A stretch of 64,000 nt of DNA from Diaporthe sp. PMI_573 (taxonomy: Eukaryota > Ascomycota > Sordariomycetes > Diaporthales > Diaporthaceae), in assembly GCA_021399435.1 (NCBI GenBank), contig JAJTUP010000014.1:558001-622000 (forward strand), written 5' to 3'. Positions 47,674 to 59,453 of the stretch are shown here, piece by piece. The notes beneath the pieces were generated by a model. It worked only from the letters and a program-made list of their open reading frames with translations, ran no database searches and was not told where the DNA came from. Position 1 is the first letter of the stretch; every line of letters starts with the position of its first letter. The position numbers and the translations under genes are program-made.

Positions 47674-49013
47674 ATGGGCAACCAAGGTGATACACCCACC
47701 CCGGAACAATATGACTATTTCATGCAGCATTCCAGTGACAGCCGGGTGGCCGGAATCATCGCATGCACCACAATCACTATCTCCTTCTGCACCCTGTTCG
47801 TCTTCTTGCGACTTGTTGGCCGGCGTTTGATCCATCAACGGTGGTATATACACACCAGTGACAGTCTGCTCATCGTAGCGTGGGTATGCGATCCTCCTCA
47901 CACATATATCCTTGGAGGGGCTCCCCTAGATAACGTCGTGCCCCGTAGGTTTTCGCCGCGGCTGCCGCCCCCAGCTTCGGGCTGATGACGAGGTACGGCG
48001 GTGGGCGCCATATCATCTTCGTCACAAGCAAAAAGGGGCTTCAGATTGTGGGTTTCTGCGGTTACCATTGGCTGGATCATACCCATCGACTGACTTCAAC
48101 ACATCATAGACGGCTATAATCATCGAGGTCTGCTACGCCATGTCAATGGGCTTTTTGAAGCTCAGCATCCTCGCCCTGTACGGGTCTATCTTCCCTTCCC
48201 GGCGCTTTCATCATTGCCTCTGGGCACTGGGGATCTTCACGGCTCTGTGGTCGCTGATGAGTGTCATCGGCGCCATATGTCAATGTATCCCCATCGAATC
48301 CTTCTGGGACGACTCTATCGAGGGCCATTGCATACAATACGGGCTTCTGCAGTTTATCTCTACTGTCTGCAACATCATCACGGACTTCATTATCTTATTC
48401 CTGCCCGTTAGACAGATCCAGAGGCTTCATGCTTCAAAGGAGAAGAAGAGATGGATTTATTTCTCGTTGGCCATGGGTGGGAGGTATGTTGACCACGAAG
48501 CACAATCATGGCTCCTCTTTGAAGGAACGCGTCTGACAACCTCATTCTAGTGCTTGTGTTGTCAGTATCGTCCGTCTTGTTTTCGCTCTGCAAGTTGGCT
48601 CGCTCGATGGCTCTTGTAAGTCGGTCAAAGGGAAGGCTACCCTTGGCAGAAGTAGGGCTGACTTTTGCACCAAAGGGGCTGCCGTACCAGCTGCATGGGC
48701 CTCCGAGGCCGAGATATGTGTCGGCTTCCTCGTCGTATCAATACCGACATATCGACCCATCTACCGCAGGCTCGTGCACGGGTCGGCCGATGCTCTGGAT
48801 GTGCGGACCGGCAAGGCCTACCAGATTCAAGCAGGGTCTTATGAGAGTAGGAACAACACCTCACACACGGCGCAAGTTTCGGCACAACATACGCTTCCCC
48901 CTGTGCAGTTGGGCATCAGCGGCACCGATGATATTGAGCTTGTGAGACACATCCAGCACAATGGAGCTTGGGTTAAGATGGCGGAGAATGACTCTGGTGG
49001 ATCGAAGTTCTAG
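47674..49013 (+). CDS. Fungal rhodopsin-domain (PTH11/SAT4-like) integral membrane protein
   Basis: Exons 47674-47883, 47949-48047, 48110-48483, 48551-48615 and 48676-49013 join in phase to 361 residues; an in-frame ATG at 47644 would add 10. The ATG at 47674 has the better context (ACCATGG). About seven hydrophobic segments are present in the order typical of the Fungal_rhodopsin family (PF20684). Landmarks are the first helix ending FVFLRLVGRR, SMGFLKLSILALYGSIFP, CQCIPIESFWD with the conserved C-x-P-x-x-x-x-W pattern, CNIITDFIILFLPVRQI, ACVVSIVRLVF, and FLVVSIPTYRPIYRRL. A cytoplasmic tail of about 75 residues follows. No CFEM domain is present. Such proteins are candidate surface sensors; the ligand and coupling are unknown. 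Confidence 0.88.
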
Positions 49014-49446
49014 CGAATGCCAGTCTACGACAGAGGGGTAATTGAGAAGAATGGAGAGGTTATGCAAGGTCGGCAAAGGCGTGTCGAGGCATCGCAAAAT
49101 GACACTCGAACACTGCGGGCACTAGAAGAAGGTGGGCATGGAAAGTTGCAATAGAATCATGAATTGCAGTCTTGTAGAGACTACAAGCATGATCCATCAT
49201 TATTTAAATATGTTCCATTTCAAAGACTCGATCTAAGCCACGACCGATCGCAAAATCAAGACTACGTCCATGACGGCAAAGAGTGACCTTGACGGCCACT
49301 TCGAAATGCGTCTTATGCAGCACGTTGAACTCCTAGCCAACCTCCTGCAAATCAAATCCCTGAAACCAGCATGCTCATCGGTCCCCAGCTCCAGACACGG
49401 CGGCCTTGACCATAACTTTCACAGCCTACAACGAATCGACAAGTCA
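49014..49446. other. 3' intergenic region between convergent genes
   Basis: No gene supported. It joins the 3' ends of the rhodopsin-domain gene and the UPF0183 gene. A plus frame reaching 49689 overlaps the UPF0183 coding region in antisense and is a shadow. Confidence 0.5.
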
Positions 49447-51075
49447 TCAAAAGACCGTCAGAGCACTGACGTGTCCATTCTTGAGCACCTCAAACACGAG
49501 GCCCGGGAACCCGTAAAGCGTCGTCGTAGAGTCCTCACTGCCATCAGCACGCCTGGCACCGACCCCGGCGTGCGTGCTATCGCCGCTGTCCTCCCAGCCG
49601 CCAAGAAGCTCGCAGCTACTCCCCGGACTGTCGCCCCAGCCGCGGTTGAGAACCATACCTCTCTGCTTTTGGAGGGCCTCGTCCTCTGAGGAGTAGATGG
49701 ACTGCCATTCCTGCCGCAGATGTTTCGATATATCGGCGAACGGCGTCTCGGTGTTGACTGGTGCTTCCGGCGAGGCTTGATCAAGGTAGGCAATCTCCCA
49801 TCTACAGCGTCGGTGCCGGTTGAATGGGTACGAGCCTGGGACGTTGGCGTGCAGGATCAGCTTGGTTGCCACCAGGCGATCTGGTGATTCCGACTTGATG
49901 GTCTTTTCTGGGAGTCCCGACTTGTCCTGGGATGGTGGTGGCTGAGAGGGAGACGTCGGTGTAGACACAAGAACATCAAAACCCAGATAGAAGTAATTGT
50001 AGAAGCACTCGCCGGACACATTGCCAGCAAACTCCTCCTCGATCGCCTCGTCATCGTTGGAGTCTTCGGACATGTTGTTTGCGGAAGACTGATCCGTGTC
50101 CGTCAGGTCACCCGGTCGCCGCAGGCCATTACCATCTGGCCGCGTTCGGCTATTGCTGGCCGTACGTATCTTGTGTATGTACATGCGCTGATCGTTCTTC
50201 CGGTAGATAGCATCTGGTGGTCCCAGTTCCGCAACAAGTTCCTGTGGTGTTGTGTCGCCCAGTAATATCCAGGTAGAGTTGCTGGTCCATTTCTTGAATA
50301 ACTGCAACTTCCCCCCTCCGTGGATCTTCACGAGTGATATCTCATCTGGACAGACATCCTTGCCCTTTGCAAGTGGTGCGAACGACTTGATACTGGGGAG
50401 GACCTCGGTCCATAGTGTCTCCCGAGATTGGGCCCAGGAGTCACCACTGAAGACTGCCATCGACGTTGCCACTTGTGTGGAAGAAGACAGTAGTGTCACG
50501 ACATCCTTGTCGGGCGAGTAGGCCGACTGTGCCAGAGGGAACGTGAAGGCGACGCCTGGGTACGAGAGCATGTATATCCCTTGCCCATCGGACCCCGGAA
50601 TGTACTCGCCATCGTAGGTGGGTCCCAGGAATCTCTGGTATATGTGTTTGAAGGTGGGTTCGGTGGCGGCTTCTCCTGACTGAGGATGAGTTGAGGGATC
50701 GGGTGGTGGCTTCACCAAGTCGCGATCTGTGCTCTGATCCTTGAAGGTGATGTGGTTCTTTGTGAAGTCGACGACCTCGACCAGGCGAAGGCGTTGTTCA
50801 GGGCCATCGAAGCGTAAACGGACTCCGTTCGCCGGGAGTGTGACTATGACAGGCTCCTTGACTGGGTTGGTTGGCGAGTATACCAGGTCGAGCTTCGGGA
50901 AGCGTTGGGGCTCGGCCTTGAGTCGGGTCAGGATGTCGTGGAGGGATGCGCCGAGGACTGCGGGAAGGCGATGTCAGCAAGCATGATGATGTAGTGGGTT
51001 ATTGGTAATAGGCAGCATACCAAGGAATCCCAGTGCACGTCCTGGATGGAGTTGAGCACTGAAGAGCGACGCCAT
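49447..51075 (-). CDS. UPF0183 / PHAF1-like protein
   Basis: Exons 51075-51021 and 50957-49447 join in phase across a 63-base intron to 521 residues. The N-terminus matches the UPF0183 family: LHPGRALGFLVLG, LHDILTRLKAEPQRFP, LVYSPTNPVKEPVIV, GVRLRFDGPEQRLRLVEV, with TFKHIYQRFLGPTYDGEY and GIYMLSYPGVAFTFP later. The centre has an acidic, low-complexity insertion (SEDSNDDEAIEEEF) before NYFYLGFDVLVS. The family includes human PHAF1/C16orf70, reported to act with BCAS3 at autophagic membranes; whether the fungal protein does the same is not known. It is divergent from the kinesin-5 gene across 962 bases. Confidence 0.85.
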
Positions 51076-52037
51076 GTTGGAGACTGAGGGCGGGCGCACC
51101 TGGATGGGAGATAAGGGATCGCGGGGAGCGAGGGCGGTCGGCAAGTACGTTCAAGTAACCGGAATGACTGGCTGAGCAGCTCGGTTCGTTTGGAAGTGAT
51201 GGGCTGTGTGGTCAGCCTTACGAGCTCGGTTCACTCTGCAACTGATCATGTTGTGGAGAGCAATTGTGTTTCTGGTCCACGATTGAAGTCAGAGCTCTCT
51301 GCAAATGTACTTACATAGTCAGCTTTGGTCGCAGTGTCAGTCGCGGCCTGCCGCCTCCGCGTGATGCGTCTTAGGCGGGTGGACAGGGGCCCCAGGGGGG
51401 TGAGCGGAAGGGAAAGCGCGGGACACTTGCAAAACGTCATCTGCATGTGTCACGCCCAGCAAGAGGGACCGTTTCGACAGGGGTTGACCGTCATGGCTGT
51501 GGGGACCCTATCGATTGTTGCTGCAGCAACTCGCATGTCAGATTGAGCTGGGTCCAACGGGGAACCGGCAGGGGCTGCCAATGCCCCCAGACCCGCCCTG
51601 CCCGCTTTGTAAACAGGAGCTTACGCGCAAACTTCATCTGCTTGTGCTGGGTACACAGTAATCGACCTTTGAGTCTGCCCCCCCCTAATGGACCTTACTG
51701 GACCCTGTCTGACAGAGCTCCGAAGTGCTTGCTAGCCATCTGTTATACCCTCACACCCTCATCATTTGCTTCTTACATTCCAACGCGCCGAACGCGTTAT
51801 CGCCTTGCCTCGGCTCTCTGTCGCCTACAACAATAATCACGAGATTCACGAGGAATTGATTTGTTTGATCCATTGGTTCCCAGCTGTTATCATTTCCGCC
51901 GAGGCACTGCCCGTGCAGCAGTGTCTGATTCGAATACCAATATCAACCCGTTCCCCGAGTCACCGCTGGTGCACGCCTTCACACTGGATTCCAAAAGGAA
52001 AGCCCCCGCGAGGAGGGGCACTCAATCCTCATCCATC
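51076..52037. promoter_or_regulatory. Divergent promoter of UPF0183 and kinesin-5 genes
   Basis: These 962 bases separate the two start codons. Frames present are short. The part nearest the kinesin start is open in frame for 59 codons upstream of the chosen ATG but lacks an alternative ATG in that frame close to the motor. No specific factor sites are claimed. Confidence 0.5.
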
Positions 52038-55000
52038 ATGCCGCCCCCAGGTCGACCCGGCGCCGTCGGCCGCGCAAGCATACGAGCCGGTTCAACGACA
52101 CGCGCCGCCAGCGTCAGGCCCCCAAGCGCCGCCACCGTGACGTCTCGATTCGACAGGTCCGGTACCGCCTCGCGCGCCGAAACTGCCTCGTCTACCAGGA
52201 CATCTCCGGCTGCAGGCATGAAGCGCAAGGAACGCGATTTCGAGACGGACTTCAATGTCGAGACAAATATCAATGTCGTGGTACGATGCAGAGGCCGGAG
52301 CGAGCGCGAGGTCGGCGAGAACAGCGCTGTCGTCGTCAGAACAAACGGTGTGATGGGACAGCATGTCGAGTTGTTCATGGGTTCAAACGCGCTGAGCAAC
52401 AAGACTTATGGTTTTGACCGTGTCTTCTCGCAAGCCGCAGATCAATCCATGGTCTTTGACGACGTGGTCAAACCGATTTTGGGAGATGTGAGTCGGCCCC
52501 AAGTTGGACTCTGTCAATGTAAGGTCGCTGACTCTAGCAGATGCTTGCTGGCTTCAACTGCACTATTTTTGCTTATGGCCAGACCGGTACTGGCAAGACC
52601 TATACCATGTCTGGCGACATGACCGAATCATTAGGCCTCCTCGCTCCCGAGGCTGGTATCATCCCTCGCGTCTTGCAAGCCTTGTTCAACAAGCTCGACT
52701 CCGACGGTACCGAGAATTGTGTTCGCTGCTCGTTTATTGAGCTTTACAACGAGGAGCTTCGCGACCTGCTTACTCCGGACGAAAATGCAAAGTTGAAGAT
52801 CTTTGACGACTTGTCAAAGAAGGGCCACATGACAACTATGGTACAAGGAGTGGAGGAAAGACACATCACCAACGCTGCAGAAGGTATTGCGCGATTACAG
52901 GAAGGAAGTTTGAGGCGACAAGTTGCCGCGACTAAGTGCAACGACCTGAGTAGTCGGAGTCATACCGTCTTCACCATCACAGTCCATGCCAAACGGCCAG
53001 GCGGCAGCGGCGATGACTTCATCAGCCTCGGGAAACTGAACCTCGTCGATCTTGCTGGAAGCGAGAATATTCAGCGGTCCGGAGCCGAGAATAAGCGTGC
53101 TGCAGAAGCCGGCCTCATCAACAAGAGCCTGTTGACACTGGGCCGCGTGATCAATGCTCTCGTTGACAAGAGCTCTCACATTCCATACAGAGAATCCAAA
53201 CTTACCCGACTCCTGCAGGATTCTCTCGGCGGAAGGACAAAAACATGCATCATCGCGACCATATCACCTGCCAAGAGCAACCTCGAAGAGACCATCTCTA
53301 CACTAGATTACGCATTCCGGGCAAAGAATATCAGAAACAAGCCTCAGGTCAACACTCTTATCAACAAGAAGGCATTATTGAAGGAGTTTACGGCCGAGAT
53401 TGAGAAGCTGAAGACCGAATTGATCGCTACACGCTTGCGCAATGGCGTGCATCTCACCAATGAGGCCTACGAGGAGATGACTGCTCAAAGCGAGTCTCGC
53501 CGTATCCTTGCCGATGAGCAAGCTGCCAAGATTGTGACACTGGAATCAAACCTGCGCAACAAGGTGCAGGAGCTCTTCTCCTTGACTTCGAGCTTTATGG
53601 GACTCAAGAAGGAGCATGAGGGCACGAAAATGCAACTTGACGAAACGCAGGGCGTTCTTGACCAGACAGAACTCGTTTTGGCAGCGACACGGAAGACCCT
53701 CGCCGAGGAAACTCAACTTCGCGAAGCCCACCAGAAGACAGAAGCAAAGCTGACGACTATGGGAGGAGAACTCATCAATACTCTCAAGAAAACCGTCGGT
53801 GACGTGAGCGGCCTGCGAGCCAAGAACAAGAGGAAGTCGGATTTGCAAGATCTGAATCGAAGCACATGGGCCATGTCTCAGTCTGAGGTGTCCGATGTCA
53901 CCGAACTTGTGGAGAGCCGCGTTCAAGATTTTCGAATCGATCAAGAGAATCATATCTCTGGCGTGTCGCAGAGAATGCAAGACTTCGTCCGGGAGGAGTT
54001 GCAGAAGTTGTCAGCCACTCAGTCTTTCCTGGACGAAAATCTTGAAAAGTTCGTCGCGTCAAGAGATGAGCTCATAGAGCAAAAGCAGCGGTCCAAGGAT
54101 GACATGGACAATGTCTTGGAAGAGATCAAGGTCGTCAGGGACAACATCAAGGAGCGGGTTGGGGAAAGTCTCCAGGCAATCGCCGCAGCTGCCGAGAGAA
54201 TAGCTGCTGATGTGATGAGTGAGCTGGATACATTCCATTCTCATCTACATACATCCTATAGCTCTCTTGGCAAAGACTTCAAGACCATCTTTGAGGATTT
54301 GCTTCGTCACATTAGTGTACAGCGAGGCGAGTCGGATTCACTGAGAAGACAGCTGGAGGATGCAAGTCAGACTATGCTCCGATCGAGCGAGTCCACTTCA
54401 GCCCAAATCGAAACGGTTGTCAACGAGGAGAGAAGACAAGCAGCAGAAGACCGGCAGCAGCTACTAGCACAGATCACAACACTTATCAATTCCCACGCCG
54501 AGCAGCAGGAGACTCGTCTGGCCGGCAAGGCTGCCATGATCCAAGACCGTGTCAAGGGCGCCACGGAAACGTTCGAAGGACAAGTCACCACGTACTCGGC
54601 AGGTATGGATGAGTGGGACTCAAAAGAGGAGGAGCTTCTGCAAGACGTATCCGAATCTCGCGACATATTGAAGACCAAGCTTCAGGATGACTGGACTGTG
54701 AGTTTGATCCCGTATGCGATGCATGATGAAACTGGCGTACTAATTGAGTTCAAACGCAGGCGGCGGAAGGCTACAGCACATCGATCCAGAACACCACGAA
54801 ATCAGTGCATGCCGAGACAGTTCGTGTGGTAGATGAACAGATGAAAGACCTGAATACGCAGATGACAGCCCTCGACGACTTCGTAACCCGAGCTCGGTCG
54901 GAAAACGCTGGGCACCACGCACAACACGAGGTCTCTGTGGACAATCTGTCAGATACTGTGGACGCTTCGTTCTCCAACATATCGTCCCACTATAAGGGCA

Positions 55001-55632
55001 CTTTCGACAGAGTTCAAGATCTTGGCGAGAGTATGGGCGCGGAGATCGAGAACCTACGGGAAGACCTGCAACCGCTTGACGACAGCCTCTGCCAGCCTTT
55101 GAGCAAGCTGAGAGAGGATATCTCGAGCACCGCTCTCCGTGAATACGAGCCCACCGGAGAGACACCCAAAAGGGTTGAATACCACTATCCTACCGTACTG
55201 CCTCGGACTGCCGCTCGCGATGTTCTCATTGCTGGTGCTCACGAGGCTCCCTTGCAGACACCGAGCCGGCCAACTGCCACACCCAGCAAGGCTACGCCTG
55301 CGCATCCTATCTTCAGCGATCTTGACGCATCTGAAGAAGCCAAGTCTCCCTGCCGACCAGCTTCCTCCGATTCTGCAACCAATCCATTGAGCCAGAGTCT
55401 GCGAGAGGTCGATACGAACCTCACAACCAGCGGGCTGATGTTCGACCCAACTGCAAGTACAATGTCTGTCCTTCCTCCGGCGGACGACAACACAGTACCT
55501 CTTGTAAAGAAGAGCACGTCTAGGATACCGTCTAAGCAGATCAAGAAGGTCCACCTGGACGGCGTTGAAAACCTGCCACCATCAGAGTTCTCTCAGAGTG
55601 CGCGACGACGGAAGAGCCCTCGACTGCGCTGA
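52038..55632 (+). CDS. bimC: Kinesin-5 (BimC/Cut7/Eg5) mitotic motor
   Basis: Plus-end-directed homotetrameric microtubule motor that pushes spindle poles apart. Exons 52038-52487, 52541-54697 and 54760-55632 join in phase to 1159 residues. A disordered basic N-terminal extension (about 1-75) precedes the motor, which starts at NINVVVRCRGR. The P-loop is GQTGTGKT at 163-170, switch I is NDLSSRSH, switch II is LVDLAGSEN followed by the kinesin-5 hallmark RSGAENKRAAEAG, and the neck linker is RNKPQVN. A long coiled-coil stalk spans about 410-950. The tail has a BimC box at 1001-1013 (TGETPKRVEYHYP) whose Thr1004 is the expected Cdk1 site, and a basic C-terminus (RRRKSPRLR). Length is normal for filamentous fungi. 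Confidence 0.96.
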
Positions 55633-56275
55633 TGAGTTCATTGTACGAAGACCAGGGTGCAGGCCAGGCACCGCTTATTTTCTATGTTTGATGTTTGCAA
55701 GGAGCTTCTTGGTGGCGAATCGGTGCATGCAGGGACTTAAAGAGTACAGGGACGGAATTGATCGAATACATTGTGCGAATGCAGGTTCCTGAATGGCGCT
55801 GTGTAGGTTTTACTCAGTATACTCGATACCCCTGAGCCAGTTGTTTTGGGCTGCTCACTTGAATGGACTGTTTCAAAATAACTAGTGAACCCCTCGTTGT
55901 GTTGCCAGATCGCCCACAGCTTACGCCCTTTGTCAAAAACACTTGTATATATGCAAAGTGACGAATTGAATGCAGCAACAAGGGCGTGTAAGCTATACTA
56001 CACAACCCAAAGTGGTAGGATTCTGGGCGAGCGGTTGTCAATGCACGCCCTGTGGGCGGGGGAAGGATTGCCATGGTGAGCAGACTGCGACGAATTGTTG
56101 AACTCATTTGGAGGACTCCGATTTTTGATGGCCTCATATAAATTGTGCGAGACCTGGAAATCGGATAGGGATTCTGTGGTCGTCTGTCTACACATATCAA
56201 ACATTGACTGACTGAATTCCAGTCTGTCACACCAAGCCTGTAACCTCAGTCGTCAACCACAGAACCACATCAACC
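55633..56275. other. Intergenic region between kinesin-5 and HAD hydrolase genes
   Basis: No gene supported. It holds the kinesin 3' region and the promoter of the HAD gene. Minus-strand frames across it are short and lack features. Confidence 0.5.
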
Positions 56276-57091
56276 ATGGCCGAGATAGACAACACCAAAG
56301 ACCTGACCAAGTTCAAGGCACTCAGCTTCGACTGCTACGGCACACTGATAGAATGGGAGCCTGGCCTGATCGAGGCCCTCCAGCCCGTCACCAGCAAGCT
56401 GCCCGCCGACCACCCCTACGCCAAGGACCCGAAGCTCGCCCTGCTCCGGTTCGACGAGTTCTCCAACGAGCTCGAGGTCAAGCAGCCCACGCTAAAGTAC
56501 GACCTGAACCTGACCACGGCGCTGAAGAAGCTGGCGGCGGACGCGGGGCTGCCCGAGGACTCTCTCTCGCAGGACGACCTGGACGCCCTCGCCACGGGGC
56601 CGGGCCGCTGGCCCGCGTTTGATGATACTATTGAGGGCCTGCGCATCCTCAAAAAGCACTACAAGCTGATCATCCTCTCCAATATTGACAATGCCAACAT
56701 CGAGGCCACGACCTCGGGGCCCCTGGGCGCCGTCCCCTTCGACGCCGTGTACACGGCCGAGGAGATCGGGAGCTACAAGCCCGCCCCCGCAAACTTCGAG
56801 CACCTGTTCCGGCGGGCGCGGGACGAGCTGGGTATCAAGAACGCCGGGAGGCCCGTGGAGGACGGCGGGGAGCTGCTTCATGTCGCGCGGAGCCTGCAAG
56901 TCGATCACTCCGCCGCGAAGGCGTTGGGCTTCAGCAGCTGTTGGATCTCGAGGGGCGGGGAGAGGAGGGAGGGGCAGGGGATTGGTGGGGATTATGAGGA
57001 GTTGGTTAGGGAGGGTAAGGTTAGTTTCCAGTGGAGGTTTGATACGATTGGGGACTTTGCGAGGGAGGTTGCGAGGCAGTTTGGGGATTAG
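56276..57091 (+). CDS. HAD-superfamily hydrolase, haloacid dehalogenase type II
   Basis: Single exon, 271 residues. Motif I is SFDCYGTLI with the nucleophile Asp19 and Tyr at +2 instead of Asp, as in L-2-haloacid dehalogenases. Motif II is LSNID with Ser135-Asn136. Motif III is Lys168 in GSYKPAP. Motif IV is represented by LLHVARSLQVDHSAAKALG with Asp210. The alpha-helical cap lies between motifs I and II. Probably cytosolic. The natural substrate is unknown; many fungal members are annotated as dehalogenases without proof. The ATG at 56276 is preceded by CACATCAACC, a favourable context. It converges on the Rrn9-like gene 110 bases away. Confidence 0.92.
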   Translation: MAEIDNTKDLTKFKALSFDCYGTLIEWEPGLIEALQPVTSKLPADHPYAKDPKLALLRFDEFSNELEVKQPTLKYDLNLTTALKKLAADAGLPEDSLSQDDLDALATGPGRWPAFDDTIEGLRILKKHYKLIILSNIDNANIEATTSGPLGAVPFDAVYTAEEIGSYKPAPANFEHLFRRARDELGIKNAGRPVEDGGELLHVARSLQVDHSAAKALGFSSCWISRGGERREGQGIGGDYEELVREGKVSFQWRFDTIGDFAREVARQFGD

Positions 57092-57201
57092 TAGGGAGGG
57101 TCCTGAAGCTATCGTGGGAAGCCTAGTAACTAGGTATCTGGCTCTCTGATGGTGCTGGCTTCTTCCAATTCCAAACTCTTGAAATTTCATTGCCACATTG
57201 T

Positions 57202-59136
57202 CTAGGGATTCCTCTCGGCTCTCTTCTTAGTATCCCCAGCCCTCCAGCCCTTCTGGACTCGTATGGGCTCAAGAAACCCATCACGGCGGACACCACCAAT
57301 CATGCCATCCGTGGCAGCTTCCTGCTCCTCCGCAACCTCCAGGCTGTCCTGGCCGTGGACACTTTTCATATGCCTCTGAAGATTAAAGGGCTTGTCGAAG
57401 CCGGCTAGAGCTCTCTCGCAGTCTGCGTACGGGCAGAAGTGCTGCCCCTTGCCTCGCGATGTCGCCCGTTTCTGATCCTTCTTGGGCGAGGCCCCCTCTT
57501 CGCCCGCCTCCTCGTCAGATGTCGGCGGGCCTATCCTGCTCGGGGCCGCGCTGGAATGCCGGCTCCTGGATCGCGCCTGGCGGAGGCCGAGACCGCCGAC
57601 CTCGTCCTCGGCCTCGGAGCTGGTTGAGGGCATCTCTACTCCGGGCTGATACGTCGTTGTTTTCACCCCACTGGCTCCCGATGAGACGGCGGTCTCATCG
57701 ATCCTGTGCATCTCCATCCCCTGGCCAAACAGGTCGGCGCACCTCTGCGTCGCACGGGCGATGACACTGGGTGGGAATCCCGCCAGCGCCGCGGCGCCCA
57801 TGATGTCGCTCCAGTCCCGCGGCTTGAATCGGTCGAGCTTCTTCTGCATCCAGTACTCCCTGTTGTCGGTCGTGGTCTCGCGGCGTCTTTTGCGCAGCGA
57901 CGTGCGCTTGCGCGGCGAACTCTGGCTCTCGCCTGCGGTCGTCGTGGCTTCGTCGTCCTCCTCGCCTTTGGTTGGTGGCAATCTCACTTTTCCTTTGAGG
58001 GCTCTTGCTCGTCTGACCTGGAAGTCCCTCTTGCTCTCGCCCTCCCTCTGCACGTACTTGCGTGGTCGGCCGCGGTTGGACTTCTTTTTCACAAACCCCT
58101 CTGCCTCGTCTCCTGTTGGAATTCTTGACGGCTTGCTAGGAGAGCGTTCCGGGGAAGGGTGGGAGGACTGTCGTGACTGTAACATCCTCTGCGGCGATTT
58201 ATGGTCGTCGCGTTCATCCTCGTTCTCAGAGGATGACTTTTCGGAGTCTTCGAGATACTGTGCACTTGTCATTCGAGCGTTGTGCAGAATTGACAAAGTG
58301 TGGTCAAGCTTCCCGAGGATCCTTCTCGTTGAGGGTCGAATGAGGTCGTATGAAACGTCGTCATCCGTGGCAACCACAGGCTTGAAAGTCTTGACGGAGG
58401 CCTTCTGCTTTCCTTTCTGCCGACCTTGTGATCCCTGGTCCACGTCCATTCTCTCATCGTCATCGCCGTCGTCACTTGACTCGTTTGGCTTAGACTCATT
58501 CTCAGATGAGAGGGGCTCCGTCTTGACAATACTCTCGTCGCCTTGGTGAGCTGATTCAGTGACATCCCGACTCAGGAAGCGTTCCTTAGCAAATTTCAGC
58601 GCGGCCGCCGACACGACCTCCTCGAGTCTGGAGCTGGGCCTCTGGTCTTCTGGACGCCGGAAGGTGAAGACCTCGTCCTCGTCTTCCGTGCTCTTCATGA
58701 AATCATCCGGCGGTAGCAGGTGCGTGGGGAGAGGCCAGGCAGTCCAGCTCCTAGGTAGTGGCCATGGCTCGTTGCGGACAGGCCGGCCCGTCTCTGCATC
58801 AACATCCTGATTATGAAAGTCAGCGTGTCTCAAGTGTCTGGTTTCGAGATTGCAGTGGTTGGCATGCACCTCTTCTTGGCCAGAGCCCTCATCTGCAGCT
58901 GCCGGAGCTGTCCCCTGCTTGAGTTTGTAGGCATTGTACAAATGCAGCGACAGGTCCTGGTTCCTCAGTCTCTCAAGGGCATTGTAAGTGAGCCGGTCCT
59001 CCTCGGTGATGCTGCGCCAGCTCTGCGAGGGGCCTTTCCAGCGGTTGGGGCGGTTCTCGTGCAGATCGTCCGAGTCTTCGGACTGGATTTCGGACGTGCT
59101 CTTGTCCCAGTCCTCATCTTCGTGTGAGCTTGCCAT
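57202..59136 (-). CDS. Rrn9-domain protein with AT-hook-like motif and C-terminal C2H2 zinc finger
   Basis: Single exon, 644 residues from the ATG at 59136. Residues about 30-140 match the Rrn9 domain of the RNA polymerase I upstream activating factor (WRSITEEDRLTYNALERLRN, SLHLYNAYKLK, and the WTAWPLPTHLLPPDDF block). A long acidic/serine-rich region follows. It contains an AT-hook-like GRPRKY and a conserved segment YWMQKKLDRFKPRDWSDIMG. Near the C-terminus is one C2H2 finger: CPYADCERALAGFDKPFNLQ followed by RHMKSVH. This suggests a nuclear DNA-binding factor for rDNA transcription. The zinc finger goes beyond yeast Rrn9, so strict orthology is inferred, not shown. Lies upstream-to-downstream in tandem with NOP7 on the same strand. 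Confidence 0.78.
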   Translation of the reverse strand: MASSHEDEDWDKSTSEIQSEDSDDLHENRPNRWKGPSQSWRSITEEDRLTYNALERLRNQDLSLHLYNAYKLKQGTAPAAADEGSGQEEVHANHCNLETRHLRHADFHNQDVDAETGRPVRNEPWPLPRSWTAWPLPTHLLPPDDFMKSTEDEDEVFTFRRPEDQRPSSRLEEVVSAAALKFAKERFLSRDVTESAHQGDESIVKTEPLSSENESKPNESSDDGDDDERMDVDQGSQGRQKGKQKASVKTFKPVVATDDDVSYDLIRPSTRRILGKLDHTLSILHNARMTSAQYLEDSEKSSSENEDERDDHKSPQRMLQSRQSSHPSPERSPSKPSRIPTGDEAEGFVKKKSNRGRPRKYVQREGESKRDFQVRRARALKGKVRLPPTKGEEDDEATTTAGESQSSPRKRTSLRKRRRETTTDNREYWMQKKLDRFKPRDWSDIMGAAALAGFPPSVIARATQRCADLFGQGMEMHRIDETAVSSGASGVKTTTYQPGVEMPSTSSEAEDEVGGLGLRQARSRSRHSSAAPSRIGPPTSDEEAGEEGASPKKDQKRATSRGKGQHFCPYADCERALAGFDKPFNLQRHMKSVHGQDSLEVAEEQEAATDGMIGGVRRDGFLEPIRVQKGWRAGDTKKRAERNP

Positions 59137-59453
59137 CTTTGGCAATTTGTTGTTGATTTTCCAGGTTCGCGGCTGGCAGTCGGGCTGCTGCCAGACAAAT
59201 TACAGGCTACGACTCAGGGCGTGGGCGCTAAAATTGGCAAAGTGCAGAGCTTCCCAGGTGCCTAGGTACTGAGGGACCGCGCCCAGGTATCGGCTTAGGT
59301 GATTTTTTCAGGGAGAACAAGTAACGCAACGCAAGAAGACCCCAACATTTCAAGCTTCAAGATCACTCCTCAGAATGGGGGGATAGTCTATGAGTGATTC
59401 TCAGGCTCAATTGAATTCATTAATGGTATCCTCAACTCCGTTGTTTCCCCCAT
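59137..59453 (-). promoter_or_regulatory. Promoter of the Rrn9-like gene and 3' region of NOP7
   Basis: The 317 bases between the NOP7 stop and the Rrn9-like start must hold both NOP7 3' processing signals and the Rrn9-like promoter. No separate gene seen. Confidence 0.5.

Noticed and set aside
49270..49689. Plus-strand open frame of 139 codons
   Set aside because: It overlaps the 3' end of the UPF0183 coding region in antisense and has no features of its own.
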